From: Pontederia crassipes
Taxonomy: Eukaryota; Streptophyta; Magnoliopsida; Commelinales; Pontederiaceae
Length of the DNA: 64,000 bases
NCBI GenBank assembly: GCA_030549335.1
Contig: CM060188.1
Location: 14,263,501-14,327,500 of the forward strand
Direction: 5' to 3'
Part shown: positions 1 to 9,694 of the stretch, one piece after another
Position numbering within the stretch: position 1 is the first letter of the stretch
Layout: each line of letters starts with the position of its first letter
The notes under the pieces: generated by a model
What the model was told of the DNA's origin: nothing
Database searches by the model: none
What the model saw: only the letters and a program-made list of their open reading frames with translations
Position numbers and translations under genes: made by a program

Positions 1-187
1 AGAAACCAAATTTAATATCAGCTAGCACATTGATAATTAACCTCCAAGTCCATGAGGGGTTCTTGCATAAAGAAACTTGCCAGGGAGATAAGGTACCATA
101 CTTATTCCTCACCAAAATGGACCAAATGTCCTGAGCATTGTTTAATACACCTAAAATTCTCTTGACAAGAAGAGAGGATCTGATCCA

Positions 188-1640
188 CTAGACGTTACAA
201 ATTCCTAGGCCCCCAACAGATTGGTGAGTTTGCACCATAGACCAAGCAACAAGATGTATACCCACGATGTTACCAGAACCTGACCATAAAAAAGAACTGG
301 AACATTTCTCTAATGCATTGATTAGGCCTTTAGAAATATAGACGGAAGACAATGTGTGTACAGGAATAGAGTTTAATACAAACTTAACCAAAACACTCTT
401 ACCTGCCAAGCTTAACATTTTACCTTTCCACCTGACCATCTTGGAAGCAGCCTTATCAAGCAAGGCTTTCTGCTGAGATGTAGTTACATACTTAAAAGAA
501 ATTGGAGCTCCTAAATAAGTAAAAAGAAATTTTCCATGTTTAATTTTAAGAATCTATAAAATCTTATTTTTTTGACAGAAGAGAGCTCGGATGGAAAGTA
601 GAGTTCAGACTTATCATAATTAACTGTTTGATTGGTGAGATTTCCATAAACCTTAAGAATAGCATGAATAGCCCTAGCATTCTTAACTGTGGCTCTAATG
701 CAAATTAACAAGTAATCGGCAAATAATAAGTGGCTCAGAATGAATGTGTTAATGCAAGAAGATATGAGAAGGTTGGGGTTGACATCATGATTTCTAAGAG
801 ATGAAAGTACTTGAGAGATAAGAGTAAAAATATAAGGAGGCAAAGGATCACCATGCCTGATGCCCAAATGAGATGAGAAATATGGAGAACTTTCACCATT
901 AACATAACAACTAAATTCAGGAGACTTAATACAAGTAAGTATCCAGTTAATAAATCTTGGAGGGTAATTCATTTTATGCATTACAATTTGGATTGTAGAC
1001 TAGGAGACTTTGTCAAAGGCTTTAGCAATGTCGGCTTTAAACATAATTTTTTTTTCTTACCCTGAGATAGAGAATGAGCAACCTCCTGGGCCACAAGGAT
1101 ATTATCCTGAATATATCACCCAGCAATAAAAGAAGATTGATAGGGGTCAATGAGCTGAGTGAGGGAAGGCCTAATCTTGTTTGCAATAATCTTGGACACT
1201 GCCCTATAGATTATATTACACAAGCTAATGGGCCTATAATCATTGAAAGATTGGGGATTTTGCTTCTTTGGGATGAAGACAAGAGCAGTGTGTCCTCATT
1301 CCTTAGGGAAGGAGTCGTGGTTAAAAAAAAATTAAATTGTAGAGATAACCTTATCTCCAATGATGTCCCAATATTGTTTATAAAATTCAAGGGTTAGCCA
1401 TCAGGCCCAGGGGCCTTACCAGGGGACATAGACCAAAAAATATCTCTAATCTCAAAGGGTGTGATAAGAGCCAGGAGGATTGGATGCCAAGAGATATCAA
1501 GTGTGAGAATGGGGGGCCAAGTCAGGGTGTTAACATGATTATCGATAGGAGCACAAAGATTCTTATAATGTGATGCAAAGCGGTTCAAGACGCGACTAGG
1601 GTCATCAACAATTTGGCCATTGTTATCCATTATAGATGTA
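188..1640 (-). pseudogene. LINE ORF2 reverse transcriptase region, broken
   Basis: The segment at 1,630-1,394 carries the PGKAPGPDG motif typical of the start of non-LTR reverse transcriptases. The next part (about 1,390-985) reads as palm sequence only if frames are changed. ORF 981-511 holds GIRHGDPLPPYIF and then FADYL, where the active-site box of this family is FADD; the second catalytic Asp is therefore Tyr. ORF 463-188 matches the thumb region, with LAGKSVLVKFVLNSIPVH. Together these show an RT dead both by frame breaks and by the active-site change. Confidence 0.8.
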
Positions 1641-1707
1641 ATCTTGTTTCACATCTGTCTGATAATGGTACTTAAATGATAGAATTTGATATTCTTATCC
1701 CCATTAT

Positions 1708-2640
1708 TTATCTAGTTATCCCTACACTTACTCCACAATTTATAGTAATCTGTCTCAAGAGGGCAACATGTCTATGATATAGGATCTTCAGGCAGGTAGC
1801 CTCCTGAACAGAGAGCCCCAAGGACCCATCTTTGGACTCCGGATTCTGAATTTCAATTAATGTATGTTGAACTCTAACCTCAAACTTCCCAAGGTCATGG
1901 AGATTCCAATGAACAGTTTTATCTTTAATTTGTTTAAACAAGTGATCAAGAGAAGCCCTAGGGTACCTATTCCAAACTTGTGCCGCAATATTTCTGGGCT
2001 GTCGAATCAGACACACAATTGGGAATACTTGTATTAAAGACAGAAGGGTAATGTAACAATCATTGAGGTTTAACCATAATTCTATTAAGCTTACATAAAA
2101 TCCTAACCAACCCAGTGCGATTGTTACCCCAAGTGAACCCTGGGCGAGGAGGGGGCAGATCAATAAGGCCATGAGTATGGATAAAAGATCTAAGGGCAGA
2201 AGAGGAAGGGGAGTTACAATAAACGCCCTGCTTGTCAGCAGGCAGATGATGTTATTGAAGTCCCCCAACAACATCCAAGGAATACTAACAATTTGTAACC
2301 TATTTAAAGCATTCCATAAATCCTTACGTTGGACTGGATTAGTACTCACATACACACATGTCATAAGAAAGGTGAAATTCTTAGTTGTAACCACCACATG
2401 AATGTAATGATCATTAATAGAAATAGGCAACGTGCCATGCCAGGATCAGGCCATCGTCAGCGCCTCTGCGGGAGACCAACAGCCACACCAGGCCGGTCCC
2501 AATCGACAGACGACCAGAGCAAAGTGGGAGGCATTTGCGTGAGATTCAAGTAACAAAATAAAATCAGGTTGTTTACTACGAATTAAATCAAACAAGTAAT
2601 CAGGTATTTTACTGCAAAAAGCCCCCTACAATCCATGATA
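1708..2640 (-). pseudogene. LINE ORF2 endonuclease region, frameshifted
   Basis: Minus-strand translation starts with an IMDCRG-like stretch near 2,640-2,620 and continues through a frame with DFILLLESHAN (typical of the start of plant L1 APE-type endonucleases) to ORF 2,430-1,708, which contains WMLLGDFNNI near 2,270. The endonuclease would nick target DNA to prime reverse transcription. A stop separates the first part from the second, and the frame is lost soon after the GDFNN motif, where the expected conserved words appear in another frame. The stretch between 2,640 and 3,394 is the degenerate ORF1 tail and linker. Confidence 0.65.
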
Positions 2641-3394
2641 ACAATTTCATGAGTTCAGGTCGAAAGGGTGGACAAGCATACAAACACAATCCTTGTTAAC
2701 TGCAATTTCAGTATACGAGTTTTCGAACTTACCTGGGTTCCTTGCCCGGCTGAGCTTAGATTTTTTCTTAAGGGCCTTTGGCGATGGGTTGGTCATAGTC
2801 TTTGGTTTTCGAGGGGACCGTTCTGATCTGGGCAACGACGGCGGGATGATTTTTGCATCCTCGACTACACTTCTGAACAGGAGTTGTTAGCCACCACCTC
2901 CGGAGATTTTAATAGTTTAGCTGAGACCCAGTCAAACATTTCAGAGTAGGTAGTACGATGCATTCTTAGTATCCGGCCTGAACTAAGAGTTGGGGCAGAA
3001 GGAGCAAGTGGGCTATAAGGACCATGGATGAGTTGTTTTTTGAATGGAATCTGGGTCAGTATGGTCGGAGAAGAGATCAACGACCAGAACCTAGGGTTAG
3101 GGACCAATAGAGATGGAGTGGGAAGGGGCGTGGTAAGGTATGTTGAGGTGGCGAATGGAGACAAGTTAGGGTTTAGGTTTTGGGTTGCGGGGACATGTGG
3201 AAGACGATGCTGGAGGTTGGGCGTGATCGAACAGATCTCAAGTTCCAGAGAAATGAATGGACCATAATTAGCCTATCGCACATTCAATGGGTCGGATTGA
3301 TCAGGTGGCGCAGGGACACGTGGGCCAAGATCCCTCACATCACACACATCCAACGGCTCCTTAGATCCAACTGTCAGCGTGGTAATCGTAAATG

Positions 3395-4474
3395 CTAGCC
3401 GGCCGTGGCAGTCGCACTAGGTTCCAACAGGATAGGCGGAGCTCGATCGTCGTCGGCGCTAGCATCGTCCGAAGGTGACTCAACCCTATGCCTGTTGCGG
3501 GCGTGGGACAGGGCAATCGAATTAGAGCAACAACCACCACTAAACGCTTGCATCCAAGGACCATAGAGGAGCACCTTCGAATCTCGAGCACCGACTATCG
3601 AGTCTCCCGCCGAACTCACCGTCGAACAAGTCTCGAACCTACGACCTACAATTCCACGTCGGAAACAAAACATTGGAACATTTTTATCCATGACCTGTTG
3701 GAAATAGCGGGAATGATTTGAGAGCTTAACCCATACGCCCTGCTTAAGGGGTCTGGATAGATCAATCTCTACACAACATCGGGCCACCGTTGACTCTTCA
3801 TCAACACGAAGCATATTGCCAAATGATGCAACAAGGCGGGAAATGGAGCAGGGATTATAGAGTTCCCAGGGGAGTCCTGGCATATGAAGACAAACTGATG
3901 AGGTCGCGACCTTATCCTCAAAAGGCTTAAAAAAAGGCCTCGCCGGAGTAACATGTAGCAACGTTCTTCCGATCGACCAAGGGTTGTGGGTGAGAACTTG
4001 TAACTTATCATCAGGGTTAGCAAATCTAAACATCATGAAGTTGTTACCCATCTCTTGGATTTGCAGATCGCCCTGGAGCCGCCATCTCGGGGCCAGAGAA
4101 GCCATAAGATCATTTATCGAGAGAGACGGTCCCAGTAGACGACCCAGAAGACAAGATTGCAATTCAGCTGAGCGTGCCTCTATGTCTTCCAAAGGGATGG
4201 CGACCTCCTTCATGATTGAATCCTTGAGGGAGCGCAGCTGATTCGATGAAATGAGTGCCGAACGCCGGCTAGGTTGCTGTCGAACAACATCAGACCAACT
4301 TGTACCACTACTAGCAGCACAAAAAGGCAATGCTCCACTAGACTTTTGTGTGATAGCATGAGCGAAGTGGGGAGATGGGGAGGAAGCGAGGCGGGATGGG
4401 ATCAATATGAGGAAAAGGGGAGGGAGGAGAGAGGATGCAAAGGGAACGAGAGGTAGGGGATCTCCAGTAGCCAT
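3395..4474 (-). CDS. LINE ORF1 protein, DUF4283-like, with ruined zinc knuckle
   Basis: This 359-codon ORF resembles the ORF1 (gag-like RNA-binding) protein of plant L1 elements. In the family, a DUF4283 domain is followed by one CCHC zinc knuckle, and the protein coats the element's RNA. Here the residues around 105-265 have the DUF4283 character, with NPWSIGRTLLHV near 164-175. The knuckle position (about 269-283) reads CFRRGIVGRRFETC: the second Cys and the His of C-x2-C-x4-H-x4-C are both Arg, so zinc binding should be lost. It is followed by the short YGPWM motif usual at this place. The frame is otherwise open. It sits directly upstream of the ORF2 remnants on the same strand. It belongs to the element and is not a host gene. 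The start is the first ATG of the frame and is not independently supported. Confidence 0.75.
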   Translation of the reverse strand: MATGDPLPLVPFASSLLPPLFLILIPSRLASSPSPHFAHAITQKSSGALPFCAASSGTSWSDVVRQQPSRRSALISSNQLRSLKDSIMKEVAIPLEDIEARSAELQSCLLGRLLGPSLSINDLMASLAPRWRLQGDLQIQEMGNNFMMFRFANPDDKLQVLTHNPWSIGRTLLHVTPARPFFKPFEDKVATSSVCLHMPGLPWELYNPCSISRLVASFGNMLRVDEESTVARCCVEIDLSRPLKQGVWVKLSNHSRYFQQVMDKNVPMFCFRRGIVGRRFETCSTVSSAGDSIVGARDSKVLLYGPWMQAFSGGCCSNSIALSHARNRHRVESPSDDASADDDRAPPILLEPSATATAG

Positions 4475-4480
4475 TTCTCT

Positions 4481-5935
4481 GAAGTAAGAAAAATAAAATA
4501 TAGGAGCAACTTGTTCAATATTTAAGTTGCTTGATTAAAGAGCTGGGAACAAAAATTGGAGTGCAAAATTTCTTTTTCCAAAATTATACAAATCCATGGA
4601 AAGGGGAATGCATAATATTATATTGTTGTCTTGTCTATTTGTTCCAAGTGAGCCTGTGGAGTTTATTGAATTTTCTTAACTATTTTCTTTTTCTTTTTTA
4701 TATTCTTGTATTGAAGTTTGAATAGATTTTCTTATGAGCTTCCAATTCTCCTCTTGATATTTTTTGTTTTCACACAAGGTTAAATGCAAGAGTATACTAT
4801 GGATTTATGCACTTTGCATTTGTACCCATGTGGTCATTTTGAGTGAATTTTCATGAATCTTATAACCTGATCCGATCGGATGAGGGTTCAGATTGGGTAT
4901 GAGTTCGGATTTCTCAATCCGAGTCGATTCAACTCGATTGATTCAATATTTTATTATTTATTAATTATTTTTACCCTTTTTTAATTTAGTTTGTCTTATA
5001 TTTGATTTTAAAAATTTTAAAATCAAAATAAACCATTTTAAGGATAAAAATAATATTATAATATTAAGAAATTATTTTATATTTTAGAATAAATATTAAA
5101 TAGCATAGAAAAGTAAGAGAATTTTTAAAAAAGAAAAAAGGATAGCCGAGTTGGATCCGATTAGTTGCCCATATGGGCTCCTTGTTAGGGAATATGTCCT
5201 AATGATCGACAATTAAGGAGAAGCAAAAAATCAAAGGAATATTACTTGAAAGCACGAATGAAGTGGAAATATCGACCAATATGTGAGCATGAGCATGTGC
5301 ATGTGCATAAAATCAATATCAAAGTGATGAAATTTAAATGAATTGTAAAATAATAATTATCCACAATGCAAGTCAGAGTTCACTAGGAAAAAAGACCCCT
5401 CTCTAAGAATCAATAATAATTAACATTGTTCTACGATGACCAGCCCCTATTATTTATAGGAGGAAGTTAAGTCCTTTACACAAGAAACTAAAGGATTTAA
5501 TGCATATGAGACACCTCCCCACTTGTCGTCCAATCAGATATTGACGGCGGATCCCGTGAGGGAACGTTGGTGAAGGCCGGTTCTTCTTCTCTTTACGTCG
5601 AACCGGCAAAGCCGTACTCCATCATCAGTGACCACAAGGTTGCTGAGGTCAAAGAGGACAGCCCGGACACTCCACTGTTGTATTGACACTGCGACATTTA
5701 GCAGGAAAAGGGGAGATTTTTAGTTGCAACATCTTTTGGATCGATTGAGTGCTAAAAAACAAGAAATGAATAAGTGAAATTAAGAGTGAGAAGACAATCG
5801 AGAATTAGCAGATGAACGAAGAGGAGGAGAGAGGGACACAATATCAGTAGCATTTCCATGTGCAATCTACCACTGCCATCGACCAACAAGTGGAACCGTC
5901 AGGGACGAGCATTAATCGATTAATTAGCTTGGGAA
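4481..5935. other. AT-rich spacer without recognised gene
   Basis: No coding region is supported. Around 4,865-4,960 and 5,140-5,175 there are GATCCGATCGG-like words of inverted sense around an AT-rich core. Similar words occur near 29,770-30,290 and 38,520-39,310, so this may be an old dispersed repeat. The part 5,500-5,700 is GC-richer with no open frame. Confidence 0.4.
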
Positions 5936-6875
5936 TGTAGGATCGAAAGCACCAAGAGAGGGGGGGGTGAATTGGTGAAATTAAAATTTTCAAAAATTCA
6001 TCTTCAGAGAAAATCGATGAAAAACAATCATAAGAAAATAATGATAATGCGTAGATGAAAAATAAAGAACAAATACAAAAAGCCACGATATGTTGACGAG
6101 GTTCGGCCCCAATACTTTGGCCTACGTCCCCGCTCCGTCTTTTAGACCTCGAAACCGCCGGAGATTCATTATCTTTCTCTTTTCTTGTAGGGAGAGAATA
6201 ACCCTCTTTAAACAATTATGTCTTCTTCTTTGCTCAAGAGGCTAGGCACACCTCTATACAAGGAGCTCTCAATCTCACTAGATTCAGTAAGGAAATGTTC
6301 CCTCTAACTTGAGAGGAGCTCTAGGATGTTCTTTCTTGCTTGGATGAATTTTCTTCAGGCTTTGGCACTCCTTTTATAGGCTCCTAGGGTGAGATTTCAT
6401 TCAAAAAGTCTCCCCCAAATTTCTCCTCAAAATTCTAACCGTTACTATTCATTTGACTGATGAGCCGGTCGACCGCTGGGATGGGCCGGTCGACCAGTCT
6501 ATGTGACCGTTGTCTCATTTCTGTGCTTTGACGCTGTCCAGTCGATCGATTCTTCGACCGATACAACGACCGGTAATGTCTCGATGTCGATCGGTCTAAA
6601 TTGCTGTCGATCAGTCTGTCGATCGGTATAGTCTCGACGTCGACCGGTATCTTCTCGTCTTTTCTTCCATCGAATATTATCGACCGGTGCTTCTGGTTGG
6701 TCGATCGATGGGTCGACCGGTCGTGCTGAAAACTTTTCTTCCAACCTTAAATTTGGCGATTTCTTCGGTGAATCTGTTCATATCAATTCTACACCTGCAT
6801 TATCACTACTTGAGCATAGATTAGTAACTTTTATGTCCATTTTAATTTATTATCATCAAAACATAAGATTCAACA
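5936..6875 (-). repeat. 3' LTR of the Sirevirus-like element
   Basis: It starts TGTAGGATCGAAAGCACC and ends AAGATTCAACA, and it matches the LTR at 14,227-15,203 over almost its whole length. It contains a conserved block near 6,085-6,200 (GATATGTTGACGAGGTTCGG and following), also found in the other LTR family at 58,460-58,580, and the GGTCGACC array at 6,465-6,730. It lacks a stretch of about 100 bp present in the partner near 14,595-14,690. Confidence 0.9.
6465..6730. repeat. GGTCGACC-type palindrome array in the left LTR
   Basis: There are many spaced copies of CGGTCGACCG or close variants (GTCGATCG, CGACCGGT), for example perfect GGTCGACC at 6,467-6,474 and 6,488-6,495, continuing to about 6,725. 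The motif is self-complementary and CpG-rich. The matching array in the other LTR is at 14,835-15,055. Confidence 0.8.
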
Positions 6876-6892
6876 ATCTCCCCCTTTTTGAT
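6876..6892 (-). other. Polypurine tract next to the 3' LTR
   Basis: On the minus strand AAAAAGGGGGAGAT directly abuts the LTR end, the expected position for the plus-strand primer of an LTR retrotransposon. Further GGGGGAG-like runs lie at about 6,971, 7,002 and 7,231; repeated polypurine tracts before the 3' LTR are a known Sirevirus trait. Confidence 0.85.
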
Positions 6893-7249
6893 GATGGCAA
6901 ATTACTTGGACGATAAGAAGAAAAAGGAAATGAAATGAAATGTAAGTTTTACATAAAAAGTAATAAACAAGCTCCCCCTACATTTATGCGTATTTAACTT
7001 TTTCTCCCCCTAAATCGATGGCATTAATAGTTCTATAATTGATATGACGAGAAATAAATATGAAATCAAAGGTGAAAAAAATCATCATATAAGAAAACTC
7101 ATTTCATTACATAGTCAATAAAACATCATGCACTAACAAATGTCACTGAAGTCACTACAAAATGGTGCACGATACAAATGTAAGCACTAAGACACATAAC
7201 ATACTAAGACACATAATATCGTCCTAGACTTCTCCCCTTTTTGACATCA

Positions 7250-8527
7250 TCAAAGAGGGAGACAACCCAACAACTCCTCATCGGGACTATCATCCTCACG
7301 AGCTACGGGCGGAACAAATCCCTGTAATGCATAATAGGTCTGTAGCGATCCAACGAGGTAGTGGGAGTCACGCTCCATCCGTCGAACATGTCGATCTATC
7401 TGGGTCACACGATGGTCCATCTGTGTCATACGATGGTCTATGACGGCCACCTGTTGTGAAAGAGCCGTGAAGTCATAGGTGCCATGGAAGTCTGAAGCAC
7501 TGTGCTGAGAAGGCCCAATATGCTCAGTGAGCGTCGATGGTGGAGGGAAGCTAGGGCCAGCCTCCTGAGTGTCCATTGGTGTTGGATTGCCCTCTGTGAC
7601 ATTATCTCTATCATAAGAATCTGGCGCTGCCTGCTCATTAAATCTAAGGCCCATCCGGTGTAAAGTCCCAGAACCAATGACATCAGTGGGACGAGGTCGA
7701 ATGTACTCCTCGTCAGCAAGGATGTCGACACCAAAGTGGAGTAAGATATTCGTGATCCAAGCACCAAAATATAAATGGTGCCGTCCACGAGCAGCAGAAG
7801 AGATCTTCTGAAAGGTGTAGTCCATGTGATAGAACACATAATGACCGAAATGTAGAAAGGAGGCATCACGGATACAGAGACAGTGAAGAAAGAAGAGATC
7901 AAAGTGAGTGACCTCTGTATAGTGCCAAGCTCGAGGAGTGATCATTCGACTAAGGAGATGATGTGCCATTTTCATTAGTGGATGAAGATGGTGATAGGCC
8001 GTTTCGACAGTATATTGGATGTCTTGTCTAGCAAAAATGATCTGAATACCATCTGAGATGGGAAGATAGTCGAAAGACCAATCATGAGTGACAAATGAAT
8101 AAAGACCAGGTAATGGGCACGCAACCCCAAAAATGTGACAAAGATGGTCTGGATCACGCTCCGTGAAAGAAAGAGTGGCAGCCAACCAATGGTTGCGAAC
8201 ATTTGAAATATTCAGAGCGTCGCAATCAATGGTATAGACACGCCGGACTTTGCGAGAGGCGTACAAGGTTTCGAACCTGACAGAGACGTCCCTAGTGACA
8301 AACAGATGACTATCAAAATCAGCAGACTCAGAAGAGGATGTTTGACAAGTACGTCCACAGGATCGTCCTCGTTCACGGCCTCGTCCACATTTGATAGGCA
8401 CGGGTTTGGGTTTGGGTTCGGGTTCAAGTTCTGGTGGGAGGATATGAATGGTACCACCAAAATCGGAGAAGCGACGACGACGCTGAAATACCATCCGAAC
8501 ATGTGAATGTCCATCGTCATCGGCCAT
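7250..8527 (-). CDS. Accessory ORF in env position of the Sirevirus-like element
   Basis: This unbroken 425-codon frame lies between pol and the polypurine tract, where Sireviruses may carry an env-like ORF. I see no clear signal peptide or membrane anchor. The N-terminus (about 1-70) is basic and Pro/Ser-rich. The middle (about 75-300) is a conserved globular part that includes FETLYASRKVRR and RPRPTDVIGSGTLHRMGL. Residues about 365-395 form a short heptad-like stretch with repeats of the type MDHRVTQIDRHVRR, probably a coiled coil. The C-terminus is acidic. A related ORF stands in the same place in the second element (61,084-59,852), sharing FETLY and RPTD-IG-GTL-R-GL. It resembles the proteins often labelled putative plant transposon protein; its function is unknown. 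It is intact although gag-pol is broken. Confidence 0.7.
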   Translation of the reverse strand: MADDDGHSHVRMVFQRRRRFSDFGGTIHILPPELEPEPKPKPVPIKCGRGRERGRSCGRTCQTSSSESADFDSHLFVTRDVSVRFETLYASRKVRRVYTIDCDALNISNVRNHWLAATLSFTERDPDHLCHIFGVACPLPGLYSFVTHDWSFDYLPISDGIQIIFARQDIQYTVETAYHHLHPLMKMAHHLLSRMITPRAWHYTEVTHFDLFFLHCLCIRDASFLHFGHYVFYHMDYTFQKISSAARGRHHLYFGAWITNILLHFGVDILADEEYIRPRPTDVIGSGTLHRMGLRFNEQAAPDSYDRDNVTEGNPTPMDTQEAGPSFPPPSTLTEHIGPSQHSASDFHGTYDFTALSQQVAVIDHRMTQMDHRVTQIDRHVRRMERDSHYLVGSLQTYYALQGFVPPVAREDDSPDEELLGCLPL

Positions 8528-8559
8528 GAATTCAACAATGGTGGTCTAAAGTGAATGGA

Positions 8560-9009
8560 AGGTCGGCAATAAGGCTGGGCACTGATCGAGGTTAAAGCGA
8601 AATTTGGCTGATCGGAGAGCGAAGGGAAGATAAAAGGTGGCTGGCCGAAGAGCGAAGAAGGAGAGAGAGAGACTGCCGAGAGAGAGAGAGACCGGCGGGA
8701 CGGTTGGCCGGAGGAGTCGATCGGCCGGAGAGTTTGGCCAGAGAATGAAAAGGAGAGAGCGGTCGGAGATAGAAAGGAGAGGGAGAGGCGGCGGCCGAAG
8801 ATAGAAAGAGAGGGAGAGAGCGGCCGAGGAGGTGACGCCCGACGATTTGACCTAGGAGGTGGCGTGAGCAAGAGTGGCCGGAGAGGGAAAGGAAGTCGAC
8901 GGCCGACGATAGGGTTGACCTAGGAGACGATGGCCGATGGATTTGGCCGGTCGTTGGGGTTGACAGTGGCTGTAGATTCGCCAGAGGGCAGTTGTCGCGC
9001 GAAGAGGAA
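8560..9009. other. Purine/pyrimidine-biased leader before the accessory ORF
   Basis: The plus strand is GA-rich with repeated GGCCGGAG, GAGAGAGAGA and GGCCGA words, so the coding minus strand is a CT-rich tract just upstream of the accessory ORF start. A 219-codon minus frame (8,871-8,212) crosses it but is low-complexity Ser/Pro and overlaps the real ORF in another frame. It could serve as a leader or a splice-acceptor region for the accessory ORF; this is inference. Confidence 0.45.
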
Positions 9010-9265
9010 AAAAAGTTTGGTCGATCGGTTCGAGCGGTCGATGCTTATATCATGTGATTTGGGCATATACCGGTCGACCGATTATGCCCCGCGGTCGACC
9101 GGACACTTCTTTTTCAAGCGGTCAGCCGGTTGTAGTAATATACCGATCGACCGATTGTATCATATCGGTCGACCGATCATTTGTTTGCGTATTTGAATTT
9201 TATAGCGTTCGACCGATCCTTTCAGTCGGTCGATCGGTACTTGTTGTAGATCGACCAATCCCTGT
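9010..9265. repeat. Internal GGTCGACC-type palindrome array
   Basis: Repeated CGGTCGACCG variants (near 9,012, 9,071, 9,093, 9,151, 9,166, 9,207 and 9,228) are spaced by about 15-50 bp. The array lies between pol and the accessory ORF leader, outside the LTRs. The same motif fills both LTRs and the corresponding place (61,145-61,310) of the second element. Confidence 0.75.
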
Positions 9266-9694
9266 ATTTTTTAGATTTTGAACCATTTAAACTCACTAAA
9301 AAATTATAAAAATCATATTCCAAAAAAGATCATACAAATGTAAATGTTGTGCAACACTTTTAATGTTCAATTCATGTCAAAAGTGATATTGTATAACCAA
9401 ATCACCTTTACTTTGAATTGATATGCAATCAAAAGTTAATCATTCCTAATTCCCTTCTAAGCATGCAAAATCATTCTTCACTTAAGGATTTTGTAAATAT
9501 GTCTGCAAGTTGAACTTCGGTGGACACATGTTGGCAATGTTCTTAAGGGACACATGTTCTCTAATGAAATGATACCGTAAGTCAATGTGTTTAGTCCTAG
9601 AGTGTTGAATTAGATTTTTGGTCATTTCTATAGCACTTGTGTTATCGCACTTCATGAGTACATTTGAACAATTTACACCATAATCAAGTAATTG
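9266..9694. other. Spacer between pol and the accessory region
   Basis: This is AT-rich sequence with no long frame. The right part (from about 9,470) reads on the minus strand as the decayed C-terminal tail of pol (RNase H end), broken by stops. Confidence 0.5.

Larger units (their letters stand above)
1..4480 (-). mobile_element. L1-type LINE retrotransposon, degenerate, 3' end off the left edge
   Basis: Read on the minus strand, the pieces occur in L1 order: an ORF1 with a DUF4283-like domain (4,474-3,395), an endonuclease remnant (about 2,640-2,000), and a reverse transcriptase running from its N-terminal part (about 1,630) through the palm (981-511) to the thumb/C-terminal part (463-188). 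The ORF2 part is broken by frameshifts and stops into at least five frames. The 3' UTR, poly(A) and target duplication are outside the window. The 5' end lies near 4,480-4,560 but no boundary is visible. The element is surely inactive. Confidence 0.85.

Noticed and set aside
1074-1397. Plus-strand 107-codon ORF
   Set aside because: Antisense shadow of the LINE reverse transcriptase.
8212-8871. 219-codon minus frame as a protein gene
   Set aside because: Low-complexity Ser/Pro-rich, and overlaps the conserved accessory ORF in another frame.
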